64,000 nt of DNA from Prochlorococcus sp. scB241_528O2 (GTDB lineage: Bacteria; Cyanobacteriota; Cyanobacteriia; PCC-6307; Cyanobiaceae), in NCBI GenBank assembly GCA_000634115.1, contig JFLJ01000175.1, positions 1 to 64,000 of the forward strand, in the 5' to 3' direction. Position numbers and translations under genes: made by a program. The notes beneath the pieces were generated by a model. That model did no database searches, was not told the origin of the DNA, and worked only from the letters and a program-made list of their open reading frames with translations. Below, piece by piece: positions 47,213 through 55,344 of this stretch (within the stretch, counting starts at the first letter, position 1; every line of letters starts with the position of its first letter).

Positions 47213-49069
47213 ATGAAAGAAGATTTTACTGATTTTATAGAAGTATCTGGACTACTAAATTATGATCCCGATACAATTTCTAAAATTTACAAAAAACATC
47301 CAAATAGACTTCTAAAAAGACTTTGGGAAACCCTAATACCTATTTTTTCTTATATTTTTTCTGTTGGATGGGATAAATTAACAGGTAGATTACAAAATGA
47401 AACTCAAGCAAGATTTAGAGCAAAAGAATTAACAAATTTATTGGTAAAGCTTGGACCTGCATTTGTTAAAGCAGGTCAAGCCTTATCTACAAGACCAGAT
47501 ATTATTCCAGCAATTGTTCTAGAAGAATTATCTCAATTGCAGGATCAATTACCAGGATTTGATGGGGATAAGGCTATGGAGTTAATAGAAGAAGATTTAG
47601 GCTCGAAAATAGAAGAAATTTTTATGGAAATTGATACAGAACCAATTTCTGCTGCATCTTTAGGGCAGGTGCACAAAGCTAGACTTAAGAATGAAGAATT
47701 TGTTGCAGTTAAAGTCCAAAGACCAGGGTTAAGAGAACAAATCACATTAGATCTTTATATAGTTAGGAACATTGCTTATTGGCTAAAAAATAATATTGGA
47801 TTAATAAGAAGTGATCTCGTGGCATTGATTGATGAATTAGGAAAGAGAGTTTTTGAAGAGATGGATTATTTAAACGAAGCCAAGAATGCTGAAAAATTTA
47901 GCAATATGCATAAACATAACTGTATGATTGCTGTGCCAAAAATTTACAAAGAAATAACATCAAGAAGAGTTTTAACAATGGAATGGATCGATGGAACAAA
48001 ATTAACAAATTTAGAAGATGTTAAAAAATTAGGAATCGATCCCGATAAAATGATTGATATAGGAGTGCAATGCAGTTTAGAACAACTTTTAGAACATGGT
48101 TTTTTTCACGCTGACCCACATCCTGGCAATTTATTAGCTTTAAAAGATGGGAGGTTATGTTATTTAGATTTTGGAATGATGAGTGAAGTTTCAAAAGAGT
48201 CTAGGTCAGGTTTAATACAAGCAGTTGTGCATTTGGTAAATAAAAACTTCGATAAATTATCTCAAGATTTTGTAAAATTAGGATTTTTATCGGAAGAAGT
48301 TAATCTAGAACCCATAATCCCAGCATTTCAAGATGTTTTTATTAACGCCGTTGAAAAAGGGGTTTCAAAAATGGATTTCAAAAGTGTTACAGACGACATG
48401 TCTGGGATTATGTATAAATTTCCTTTCAAATTACCTCCATATTATGCACTTATAATTAGATCATTACTCACATTAGAAGGAATTGCGTTAAGCGTAGACC
48501 CAAACTTTAAAATATTAGGTGCAGCTTATCCATATTTTGCGAGAAGATTGATGGAAGATCCTGATCCACAATTAAGAGAAAGTTTAAAAGAAATGCTTTT
48601 TGATAATAAAAAATTTAAGTGGGAACGTTTAGAAGATCTACTTTCTAACGCAGCGAAGCAAGCAAATCTTGATTTAGAAAAACTTTTAGATGAAGTAATA
48701 AATCTTCTGTTTTCTCCAAAAGGAGGGTTTCTTAGAAATGAAATAGTTGATGGATTAACAAATCAAATAGATTTAATAAATCTAAAAATATTGAAAAATT
48801 TTAATAATTTCCTCCCAAACGCTATGAAATTAAAAATTACTCATGAAAATAACAACTTTAGAGACCTTATAATACATATAGAGCCACTAAGAAACTTTTT
48901 AGAGATTCTACAAAAAGTGCCTGGTTATTCTATTGATATTTTTGTAAAAAGGGTTCCTAGACTCATAAATGAGCCTTATACAAAAGAAATGGGCATAAAA
49001 ATTGCGAAAAAAGTTACAGAAAAAGGAGTTGTTAGACTTGTAAAAATTGCCGCTGGTACAAATATCTAA
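47213..49069 (+). CDS. ABC1/UbiB-family atypical protein kinase
   Basis: 618 aa. Kinase-like family linked to quinone and prenyl-lipid metabolism; in phototrophs members act in plastoquinone/tocopherol homeostasis. Signatures: KLGPAFVKAGQALSTRPD (the KxGQ inhibitory motif) near residue 85, EPISAASLGQVHKARLK (Ala-rich nucleotide loop), VAVKVQRPGL, HADPHPGNLL (catalytic loop) and CYLDFGMMSEV (DFG). The C-terminal ~120 residues after the kinase domain are helical and unassigned. Its end meets the DUF1400 gene 2 nt later. Confidence 0.93.
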   Translation: MKEDFTDFIEVSGLLNYDPDTISKIYKKHPNRLLKRLWETLIPIFSYIFSVGWDKLTGRLQNETQARFRAKELTNLLVKLGPAFVKAGQALSTRPDIIPAIVLEELSQLQDQLPGFDGDKAMELIEEDLGSKIEEIFMEIDTEPISAASLGQVHKARLKNEEFVAVKVQRPGLREQITLDLYIVRNIAYWLKNNIGLIRSDLVALIDELGKRVFEEMDYLNEAKNAEKFSNMHKHNCMIAVPKIYKEITSRRVLTMEWIDGTKLTNLEDVKKLGIDPDKMIDIGVQCSLEQLLEHGFFHADPHPGNLLALKDGRLCYLDFGMMSEVSKESRSGLIQAVVHLVNKNFDKLSQDFVKLGFLSEEVNLEPIIPAFQDVFINAVEKGVSKMDFKSVTDDMSGIMYKFPFKLPPYYALIIRSLLTLEGIALSVDPNFKILGAAYPYFARRLMEDPDPQLRESLKEMLFDNKKFKWERLEDLLSNAAKQANLDLEKLLDEVINLLFSPKGGFLRNEIVDGLTNQIDLINLKILKNFNNFLPNAMKLKITHENNNFRDLIIHIEPLRNFLEILQKVPGYSIDIFVKRVPRLINEPYTKEMGIKIAKKVTEKGVVRLVKIAAGTNI

Positions 49070-49070
49070 A

Positions 49071-49643
49071 ATGAAGTCAAAGAAATTTTCATTAATTAAA
49101 GTATTTTTTATTTTAATAGTTTCTCAATTACTTTTTAATGTTTCAAAAGTTCAGGCTGCTGAAGAAATTAAAATTATATACAGCATATTTTCTAGAACTA
49201 TCAAAGTCGATTCATTAAAAATGTTTGCTGAAGAAGGTTACTCAACAAAAGAATTAAAAAGAATTTTAAAAGCAACTGGGTCACCCGAAAAAGAAATTAG
49301 ATCGGTATTAAATAAAGATTTTGAGGTTCCTATTACGATTGCAAGTAAATTAGTATATTCGGAGATAGGAAATGTTTTTTTAACAAGACTTTCATCTATT
49401 ATCCACCCCTCTAAAGCAGATGATGAAAGGACTGGAATGTTAGCTCTTAGATCAAGTGTGATTCAAGGAATTAAACTAGGAAATGGAAAAATAAATCTGA
49501 TAAAATTTTTTGAAGGATATCCAACAAAAACTATTATTTTAAATGTTAACGCTTTAAGCAAAGTTATGAATAAAGTAGAATCAATTTCAGAATTACTAGA
49601 CTTTTTTACAAATTCCCCTTTAGATAAAATTAAAACAAATTAA
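49071..49643 (+). CDS. DUF1400 family exported protein
   Basis: 190 aa from ATG 49071 (MKSKKFSLIKVF). A signal peptide is evident: basic start, hydrophobic core FFILIVSQLLFNV and an Ala site near QAAEEI (about residue 30). The mature part fits DUF1400, a cyanobacterial family often seen at the N-terminus of alpha/beta hydrolases: IKIIYSIFSRTIKVDSLKMF, then a SVIQGIKLGNGKINLIKFFEGYP block. No hydrolase domain follows. The catalytic role, if any, is unknown. It lies directly after the ABC1 kinase gene. Confidence 0.8.
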   Translation: MKSKKFSLIKVFFILIVSQLLFNVSKVQAAEEIKIIYSIFSRTIKVDSLKMFAEEGYSTKELKRILKATGSPEKEIRSVLNKDFEVPITIASKLVYSEIGNVFLTRLSSIIHPSKADDERTGMLALRSSVIQGIKLGNGKINLIKFFEGYPTKTIILNVNALSKVMNKVESISELLDFFTNSPLDKIKTN

Positions 49644-49649
49644 ACAACT

Positions 49650-50753
49650 ATGGTGTTATTAAATAAAATTAAAAATAAACTGCGAATCAATTACAGAAAA
49701 AAAAGATGGCCAGGTTTAATCGAAGCTTACAAACAATATCTTCCAGTTACGAATAAAACTCCTATAGTCTCACTAAACGAAGGAAACACACCACTAATTC
49801 TAAGCGACTCCATTAGCAAATTAATTGGAAACGGAACAAAGGTTTTTTTAAAATATGATGGTCTAAATCCCACAGGATCTTTTAAAGATCGCGGTATGAC
49901 TATGGCCATCAGCAAAGCAAAAGAAGATGGACGTGAAGCAGTAATTTGTGCAAGTACTGGAAACACATCTGCCGCAGCGGCCGCATATGCTTCAAGAGGA
50001 GGATTAAAACCATATGTTTTAATCCCAGAAGGTTTTGTAGCACAAGGTAAACTTGCACAAGCTTTAATGTATGGAGCAGAAATAATATCTATTAATGGAA
50101 ACTTTGACAAAGCCCTGGAAATTGTAAGAGATTTATCTTCAGAACATCCAATAGAACTTGTTAATTCTGTTAATCCTTATCGAATACAAGGCCAAAAAAC
50201 AGCAGCCTTTGAAATAGTTGATGACTTAGGTATTGCTCCTGATTGGCTTTGTATTCCAATGGGCAATGCAGGAAATATAACCGCTTATTGGTTAGGGTTT
50301 AAAGAATATTCAAGAATAAAAAGAAATTTAAAATTACCAATTATGATGGGTTTTCAATCTGAGGGATCTGCTCCATTAGTACAAAATATAATAGTTGAAG
50401 ACCCGGAAACAATAGCAACAGCAATAAGAATTGGGAACCCTGTAAATAGAGAAAAAGCACAAGAGGTAAAAAAAGAAAGTAAAGGCGACTTTCAGTCAGT
50501 TACAGATGAGGAAATAATAAATGCTTATAAAATCTTGGCCAAAGAAGGAGTTTTTTGTGAACCAGCAAGTGCAGCATCGGTTGCTGGACTTATTAAAAAT
50601 AAAAATAGAATTCAAAAAGAATCTACTATTGTTTGTGTTCTTACTGGAAATGGTTTAAAAGACCCTGATTGCGCTATTAAAAATAATGATGCTGTTTTTA
50701 GAAAAAATATTGAACCTTCATTAAAAAACATAACAAAAATCTTAGGATATTAA
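49650..50753 (+). CDS. thrC: Threonine synthase
   Basis: 367 aa. PLP-dependent conversion of O-phosphohomoserine to threonine. The PLP lysine is in [14 protein letters not shown] near residue 75, and the substrate/PLP phosphate loop in [31 protein letters not shown] and [11 protein letters not shown] are also diagnostic. No allosteric SAM-binding N-terminal extension is present, in contrast to plant enzymes. It is the last gene before the presumed origin. Confidence 0.96.
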   Translation: MVLLNKIKNKLRINYRKKRWPGLIEAYKQYLPVTNKTPIVSLNEGNTPLILSDSISKLIGNGTKVFLKYDGLNPTGSFKDRGMTMAISKAKEDGREAVICASTGNTSAAAAAYASRGGLKPYVLIPEGFVAQGKLAQALMYGAEIISINGNFDKALEIVRDLSSEHPIELVNSVNPYRIQGQKTAAFEIVDDLGIAPDWLCIPMGNAGNITAYWLGFKEYSRIKRNLKLPIMMGFQSEGSAPLVQNIIVEDPETIATAIRIGNPVNREKAQEVKKESKGDFQSVTDEEIINAYKILAKEGVFCEPASAASVAGLIKNKNRIQKESTIVCVLTGNGLKDPDCAIKNNDAVFRKNIEPSLKNITKILGY

Positions 50754-50773
50754 ACTCCAAAAAAAATTGTGTC

Positions 50774-50782
50774 TGTGGAAAT
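50774..50782 (-). promoter_or_regulatory. DnaA-box-like 9-mer (ATTTCCACA on the minus strand)
   Basis: One mismatch to TTTTCCACA. Lies near the thrC side of the origin region. Confidence 0.5.
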
Positions 50783-50832
50783 CAATTAAAAAATAAATTT
50801 ATTTGTTGAAAAAAATTTAAAAAATAATACAG

Positions 50833-50883
50833 TTTGTTGAATAACTTTAATTTTTCTAAATAAAGAAGAAATTATTCAACAAA
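50833..50883. repeat. 12-nt perfect inverted repeat in the origin region
   Basis: TTTGTTGAATAA (50833-50844) and its reverse complement TTATTCAACAAA (50872-50883) are separated by 27 nt. A further direct copy of the first 9 nt, TTTGTTGAA, lies at 50802-50810. It could be a hairpin terminator for thrC without a G+C stem, or a protein-binding repeat of the origin. Confidence 0.6.
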
Positions 50884-50892
50884 TAAAAAATT

Positions 50893-50901
50893 TTTTCCAC
50901 T
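50893..50901 (+). promoter_or_regulatory. DnaA-box-like 9-mer (TTTTCCACT)
   Basis: Matches TTTTCCACA at 8 of 9 positions, in the same orientation as the tandem boxes at 50947-50964. Confidence 0.55.
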
Positions 50902-50946
50902 TATTTAATCCATTATAAAACAAGTAAATAAGGTTTTTTAATTGAG

Positions 50947-50964
50947 AATTCCACATTTTCCACA
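50947..50964 (+). promoter_or_regulatory. Tandem DnaA boxes (AATTCCACA, TTTTCCACA)
   Basis: Two abutting 9-mers in the same orientation; the second is an exact consensus, the first has two mismatches. This tandem pair beside the DnaA-trio and A/T run resembles the unwinding-side boxes of Bacillus subtilis oriC. Confidence 0.75.
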
Positions 50965-50968
50965 GTTC

Positions 50969-50980
50969 CTACTACTACTA
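50969..50980 (-). promoter_or_regulatory. DnaA-trio repeats (four 3'-GAT-5')
   Basis: On the strand complementary to the window, reading 3'-5' away from the DnaA box, four consecutive GAT triplets occur (plus strand CTACTACTACTA), beginning 4 nt past the box and leading into the pure A/T stretch. This is the arrangement described for the bacterial basal unwinding element. Confidence 0.7.
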
Positions 50981-50984
50981 ATTC

Positions 50985-51013
50985 TTTTTTTTTAAATATA
51001 ATAATATTTATTA
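50985..51013. other. A/T-only stretch, probable DNA unwinding element
   Basis: 29 consecutive A/T bases, starting with nine T, 4 nt beyond the DnaA-trio repeats. Position and composition fit the site where strands first open. Confidence 0.6.
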
Positions 51014-51066
51014 GAAAGCAAAATAAATAACTTATTGAATTTAATTAACGAAAAAAGTATATTGAA

Positions 51067-51075
51067 TGTGTAAAA
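51067..51075 (-). promoter_or_regulatory. DnaA-box-like 9-mer (TTTTACACA on the minus strand)
   Basis: One mismatch to TTTTCCACA, 15 nt before the dnaN ATG. It could serve in origin function or in regulation of dnaN by DnaA. Confidence 0.4.
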
Positions 51076-51090
51076 AAAATCCAAATACCG

Positions 51091-52248
51091 ATGGAGATTG
51101 TTTGTAATCAAAATGAGTTAAATAATGCTATTCAACTAGTAAGTAAAGCAGTTTCTACAAGACCAACTCATCCAATTCTTGCGAATATACTTTTAACAGC
51201 TGATCAAGGAACAAATAAAATTAGCTTAACTGGATTCGATCTTAATTTAGGAATTCAATCTGCTTTTGATGGAACTGTAAAAAATAGTGGTGCTATTACG
51301 ATACCTTCAAAACTTTTATCTGAAATAGTAAATAAACTTCCTAATGAATCACCTGTCTCTATAGAAGTAGATGAAAATTCAGATAATGTTTTAATAAAAA
51401 GTGATAGAGGTTCTTTTAATCTTAAAGGAATTCCATCAGATGATTACCCCAACTTGCCATTTGTTGAAAGTGGAACTTCTTTAAATATTGATCCTAGTTC
51501 CTTTTTAAAAGCTTTAAAATCTACAATTTTTGCAAGTAGTAATGACGATTCAAAGCAATTACTCACTGGAGTTAATTTTATCTTTAAACAAAACTTTTTA
51601 GAATCTGCTTCAACAGATGGACATAGATTAGCTGTCGCGTTAATTGATAATGAAGAAAATATCGAAAATAAAGATAACTTTTATTCAAATGAAGGTGATT
51701 TATCAGTAACTATTCCAACTAGATCATTAAGGGAAATTGAAAAATTAGTGACTTTAAAAAGTTCAGAAAATTCGATAAAGCTTTTCTATGATAAAGGGCA
51801 AGTAGTTTTTATTTCCTCTAATCAAATTATTACAACAAGAACTCTTGAAGGTAATTATCCGAATTATTCACAATTAATCCCAGATACTTTTTCTAAAACT
51901 TTCAATTTTAATACCAAAAAATTAATTGATGCATTAGAAAGAATTGCTGTTTTAGCTGATCAGCAGAGTAGTGTTGTTAAAATTAAATTGGATGATACCG
52001 ATTTAGCTTTAATAAGTGCAGATGCACAAGATATTGGAAATGCAAGTGAATCAATACCTGTTTCTTATTCTGGAGAAAATTTTGAAATTGCATTTAATGT
52101 TAGATACCTTTTAGAGGGTTTAAAAGTTATTTCTTCTGAAAATGTAATTTTAAAGTGTAATCTTGCAACTACTCCAGCTGTTTTAGTTCCAGAAGATAAT
52201 CTAAATTCTTTTACCTATCTAGTGATGCCTGTACAGGTCCGTTCCTAA
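51091..52248 (+). CDS. dnaN: DNA polymerase III sliding clamp (beta subunit)
   Basis: 385 aa. Ring-shaped dimeric processivity clamp with three repeated clamp domains of about 125 aa: MEIVCNQNELNNAIQLVSKAVSTRPTHPIL at the start (written as its family opening), the ASTDGHRLAVALI hallmark near residue 172 and the C-terminal FTYLVMPVQVRS, matching the family ending '.lImPm.l'. ATG at 51091. It lies immediately after the predicted origin, an arrangement found in many cyanobacteria. A stop-to-start gap of 1 nt joins it to the next gene. Confidence 0.97.
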   Translation: MEIVCNQNELNNAIQLVSKAVSTRPTHPILANILLTADQGTNKISLTGFDLNLGIQSAFDGTVKNSGAITIPSKLLSEIVNKLPNESPVSIEVDENSDNVLIKSDRGSFNLKGIPSDDYPNLPFVESGTSLNIDPSSFLKALKSTIFASSNDDSKQLLTGVNFIFKQNFLESASTDGHRLAVALIDNEENIENKDNFYSNEGDLSVTIPTRSLREIEKLVTLKSSENSIKLFYDKGQVVFISSNQIITTRTLEGNYPNYSQLIPDTFSKTFNFNTKKLIDALERIAVLADQQSSVVKIKLDDTDLALISADAQDIGNASESIPVSYSGENFEIAFNVRYLLEGLKVISSENVILKCNLATTPAVLVPEDNLNSFTYLVMPVQVRS

Positions 52249-52249
52249 G

Positions 52250-52957
52250 TTGAAATTACCTAAAGAAATTTTATTAAGTGAATTACTAAATTATAATGTT
52301 AAGGGTAATATTGCCCTTAATTATGGGTGTGGTGAAAATGTTTGGATGCATCCTCCAGTTCATCGAATTTTAGGATGGTACTCTCGTCCTTCAAATTTTG
52401 ATTTAAAAAGAAATGTTTGGAGATTAAATCAAGTTAGTCAAATAATTGATAATGAAATTTATGTGAAAGGTGATCCTGCAATTTCTGATCTAGCAACTTT
52501 AAATAGATTTCCAACTTTAATACAAGCTAATTTGATAAATAAAAATGGCTCCAAGATAGGTGTTATAGCAGATTTTTTATTTGAAATTAAAACAGGTAAA
52601 ATTAAATATTATCTAGTTTCTCGATCTAATCCTAAGATTCCAGGTTCTAGTAGATGGCAATTAAATATTGAAAATATTAATGATCAACAACCAGGTTTAG
52701 TATTTTGTGAAAGTAACTCTTTGGATGATTTATCTTTAATAAAATCTAGTATTAAGCATGAATTTTTGCAACAAGGAAAAAAAATCATTGATACATTTGA
52801 TGATATGAAAAATAAAGCTTCAAATAGATTAGAGAATTGGCTTGAAGAAGATGAAGATATAAACCAAAACTTAGATTTCAAACAAAAAAGTTCTTATAAT
52901 AATGAAAGAAAATATAGATCTTTCAGTGATAAAAGAGAAGATGACCCTTGGATCTAA
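52250..52957 (+). CDS. Conserved hypothetical protein, PRC-barrel-like
   Basis: 235 aa from a TTG at 52250, 1 nt after dnaN. The N-terminal half includes NYGCGENVWMHPPVHRILGW, which I cannot assign. The middle has two segments that look like PRC-barrel strands (SDLATLNRFPTLIQANLINKNGSKIGVIADF and KTGKIKYYLVSRSN; cited in part). The C-terminal ~60 residues are charged and probably disordered (EEDEDINQNLDFKQ). PRC-barrels act in photosynthetic reaction-centre H subunits and in RNA processing (RimM), so function is open. Its position between dnaN and purL is shared by marine picocyanobacteria as I recall. Confidence 0.72.
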   Translation: MKLPKEILLSELLNYNVKGNIALNYGCGENVWMHPPVHRILGWYSRPSNFDLKRNVWRLNQVSQIIDNEIYVKGDPAISDLATLNRFPTLIQANLINKNGSKIGVIADFLFEIKTGKIKYYLVSRSNPKIPGSSRWQLNIENINDQQPGLVFCESNSLDDLSLIKSSIKHEFLQQGKKIIDTFDDMKNKASNRLENWLEEDEDINQNLDFKQKSSYNNERKYRSFSDKREDDPWI

Positions 52958-52960
52958 AGA

Positions 52961-55297
52961 ATGATATATTCAGAAAATAATGATCTATATGATCTTAATG
53001 AAGCACTTAAAGTTGAAAATTTAACAATTAGTGATTATGAAGAGATTTGCAAAAGATTAAAGAGAAAACCAAATAGGACTGAACTAGGAATGTTTGGTGT
53101 TATGTGGTCAGAACATTGTTGTTATAGGAATTCAAAACCTTTACTATCTAATTTTCCCACTAAAGGAAAAAATGTTTTGGTTGGACCAGGTGAAAATGCT
53201 GGAGTTATTGATGTTGGAAATAATCAAAAACTTGTTTTTAAAATAGAAAGTCATAATCATCCTTCTGCAATCGAACCTTTTCAAGGCGCTGCAACAGGTG
53301 TAGGAGGAATATTAAGAGACATTTTTACAATGGGAGCTAGGCCAATAGCTGTATTGAATTCATTGAGGTTTGGTAATCTTGATAAATCATCAAATGTCGA
53401 TTTGCTTAGAGGAGTTGTATCTGGTATTGCACATTATGGAAATTGTGTTGGTGTTCCTACTATTGGGGGTGAAATTGACTTCGATGATAGTTACTCTGGA
53501 AATCCTCTTGTCAATGTTATGGCTCTAGGACTCTTAGAGACTAATGAAATAGTTTGTTCTGGAGCTAAAAATGTAGGGTCACCTGTACTATATGTTGGCA
53601 ATACCACTGGCAGAGATGGTGTTGGTGGTGCTAGTTTCGCAAGTTCAGAATTGACTACTTCTTCACTAGATGACAGACCTGCAGTTCAAGTAGGTGATCC
53701 ATTTATTGAGAAAAGTCTTATAGAAGCCTGTTTAGATGCTTTTAAGACAGGAGATGTAATTGCAGCTCAAGATATGGGTGCAGCAGGTTTAACGTGCAGT
53801 AGCGCAGAAATGGCTGCAAATGGAAATTTAGGTATATCCATTGATTTAGATTTAGTTCCTTCTAGAGAAGATAATATGTCTTCATACCAATATTTATTAT
53901 CTGAATCGCAAGAGAGAATGTTATTGGTCGTAAAAGAAGAAAAAATTAATAACCTTATTGAAAAATTTCATAAATGGGGATTATATGCCAATGTAATTGG
54001 TGAAGTAATAGAGACTAATGAGGTAATTATTTCTCATAAAAGTAAAATTGTTGCTCAAATTCCTACTTCTGCTTTATCAGATGATACTCCTGTGAATGTT
54101 CATAATGTTATGAATAATCCACCTGATTATTTGTTAAAGAAATGGGAATGGACAGAAAATAATTTACCAGAAATTAAAGAGCAAAAAATATTTTCATTGA
54201 AGGATAATAAGAGTTTTTCTTATTCACAAATTATTTTAAAACTTCTTTCTAATCCCTCAATAGCTTCTAAGAGATGGATTTATAAACAATTTGACTCTCA
54301 AGTGCAGTCAAATACAGTGTTTAAACCTGGAGAGTCAGATGCAGCTGTAATAAGACTAAGAGAACAAAATGAAAAAGATAATAAAGTTTTTTCTGGTGTT
54401 GCAGCTTCCGTTGACTGTAATAGTAGATGGGTTTCTCTTGATCCTTTTAGAGGAGCCATAGCTGCAGTTGCAGAATCTGCAAGGAACGTAAGTTGTGTTG
54501 GCGCTGAACCAGTAGCAATTACAAATAACTTAAATTTTTCTTCTCCTGAGACTGAAATTGGATATTGGCAACTTTCATCTTCATGCAATGGAATATCTGA
54601 AGCCTGTAAAACTCTAGAAACCCCTGTTACTGGAGGAAATGTTTCCTTATACAATGAATCAAAAAATAAAAATAATGAAATTACTCCTATCAATCCTACT
54701 CCAGTTATTGGTATGGTTGGGAAGATAGATAATGTTGAAAAAGCTATAAGTAGTGAATGGAAAAATATTTATGATGAAATCTGGTTAATTGGTTCTTATA
54801 AATCAGAAACAACAATTGCAGCTAGTTCTTATTTGGAATATTTCCATGGAGAAATTACAGGTCGGCCTCCAAAAATAGATTTGCTAGATGAAAAATTTTG
54901 CCAGAATTTTTTAAGAAATGCTATTTTAAACAGTTTTGTTGTATCTTCTCACGATATAAGCGATGGGGGTTTAGCTATAGCTTTAGCAGAGTGTTGTATT
55001 TTGTCAGGTAAGGGTGCGTCGATAGAGTTACAGAAAGATCTTAATAGATATGATAATTTACTGTTTGCCGAAGGAGGTTCTAGAATTATTTTTTCAATAG
55101 ATAAAATGAAAGAAAAAGAATGGCTAAATTATCTAAGCAAATTTCAAATAAATTCTAAATCAAGTATATATTTAAAAAAAATAGGATACGTTTCTAATGA
55201 AACTTTTAATATACAAATTCAAGATAAAAATATCTGCAATATTAGGGTTGAGGAATTAACCGAAAAATTTAATAATAGTATTTCAGATAACTTTTAA
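52961..55297 (+). CDS. purL: Phosphoribosylformylglycinamidine synthase subunit PurL
   Basis: 778 aa, the small PurL type that works with separate PurQ and PurS. ATP-dependent conversion of FGAR to FGAM. Signatures: WSEHCCYRNSKPLL, GPGENAGVIDVG, ESHNHPSAIEPFQGAATGVGG, DRPAVQVGDPFIEKSL, AAQDMGAAGLTCSSAEMA and, in the second repeat, PVTGGNVSLYNES and HDISDGGLAIALAE. ATG at 52961. purF follows after 47 nt, so two early purine steps are encoded together. Confidence 0.97.
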   Translation: MIYSENNDLYDLNEALKVENLTISDYEEICKRLKRKPNRTELGMFGVMWSEHCCYRNSKPLLSNFPTKGKNVLVGPGENAGVIDVGNNQKLVFKIESHNHPSAIEPFQGAATGVGGILRDIFTMGARPIAVLNSLRFGNLDKSSNVDLLRGVVSGIAHYGNCVGVPTIGGEIDFDDSYSGNPLVNVMALGLLETNEIVCSGAKNVGSPVLYVGNTTGRDGVGGASFASSELTTSSLDDRPAVQVGDPFIEKSLIEACLDAFKTGDVIAAQDMGAAGLTCSSAEMAANGNLGISIDLDLVPSREDNMSSYQYLLSESQERMLLVVKEEKINNLIEKFHKWGLYANVIGEVIETNEVIISHKSKIVAQIPTSALSDDTPVNVHNVMNNPPDYLLKKWEWTENNLPEIKEQKIFSLKDNKSFSYSQIILKLLSNPSIASKRWIYKQFDSQVQSNTVFKPGESDAAVIRLREQNEKDNKVFSGVAASVDCNSRWVSLDPFRGAIAAVAESARNVSCVGAEPVAITNNLNFSSPETEIGYWQLSSSCNGISEACKTLETPVTGGNVSLYNESKNKNNEITPINPTPVIGMVGKIDNVEKAISSEWKNIYDEIWLIGSYKSETTIAASSYLEYFHGEITGRPPKIDLLDEKFCQNFLRNAILNSFVVSSHDISDGGLAIALAECCILSGKGASIELQKDLNRYDNLLFAEGGSRIIFSIDKMKEKEWLNYLSKFQINSKSSIYLKKIGYVSNETFNIQIQDKNICNIRVEELTEKFNNSISDNF

Positions 55298-55344
55298 ATA
55301 TGAAAATTATTTCTCAACTATCAAAATTCTCAAGGAATTAAGTT

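Larger units (their letters stand above)
50754..51090. other. Probable chromosomal replication origin (oriC)
   Basis: This 337-nt gap between thrC and dnaN holds no gene and is almost entirely A+T. It contains an exact DnaA-box TTTTCCACA (50956-50964), abutting and more distant near-matches on both strands, four DnaA-trio repeats, a 29-nt pure A/T run (50985-51013), and three copies of TTTGTTGAA including an inverted pair. dnaN follows at once. Plus-strand skew appears to change sign here. dnaA itself is not adjacent, which is usual in cyanobacteria. The combination is strong; no experimental evidence is available to me. Confidence 0.82.
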
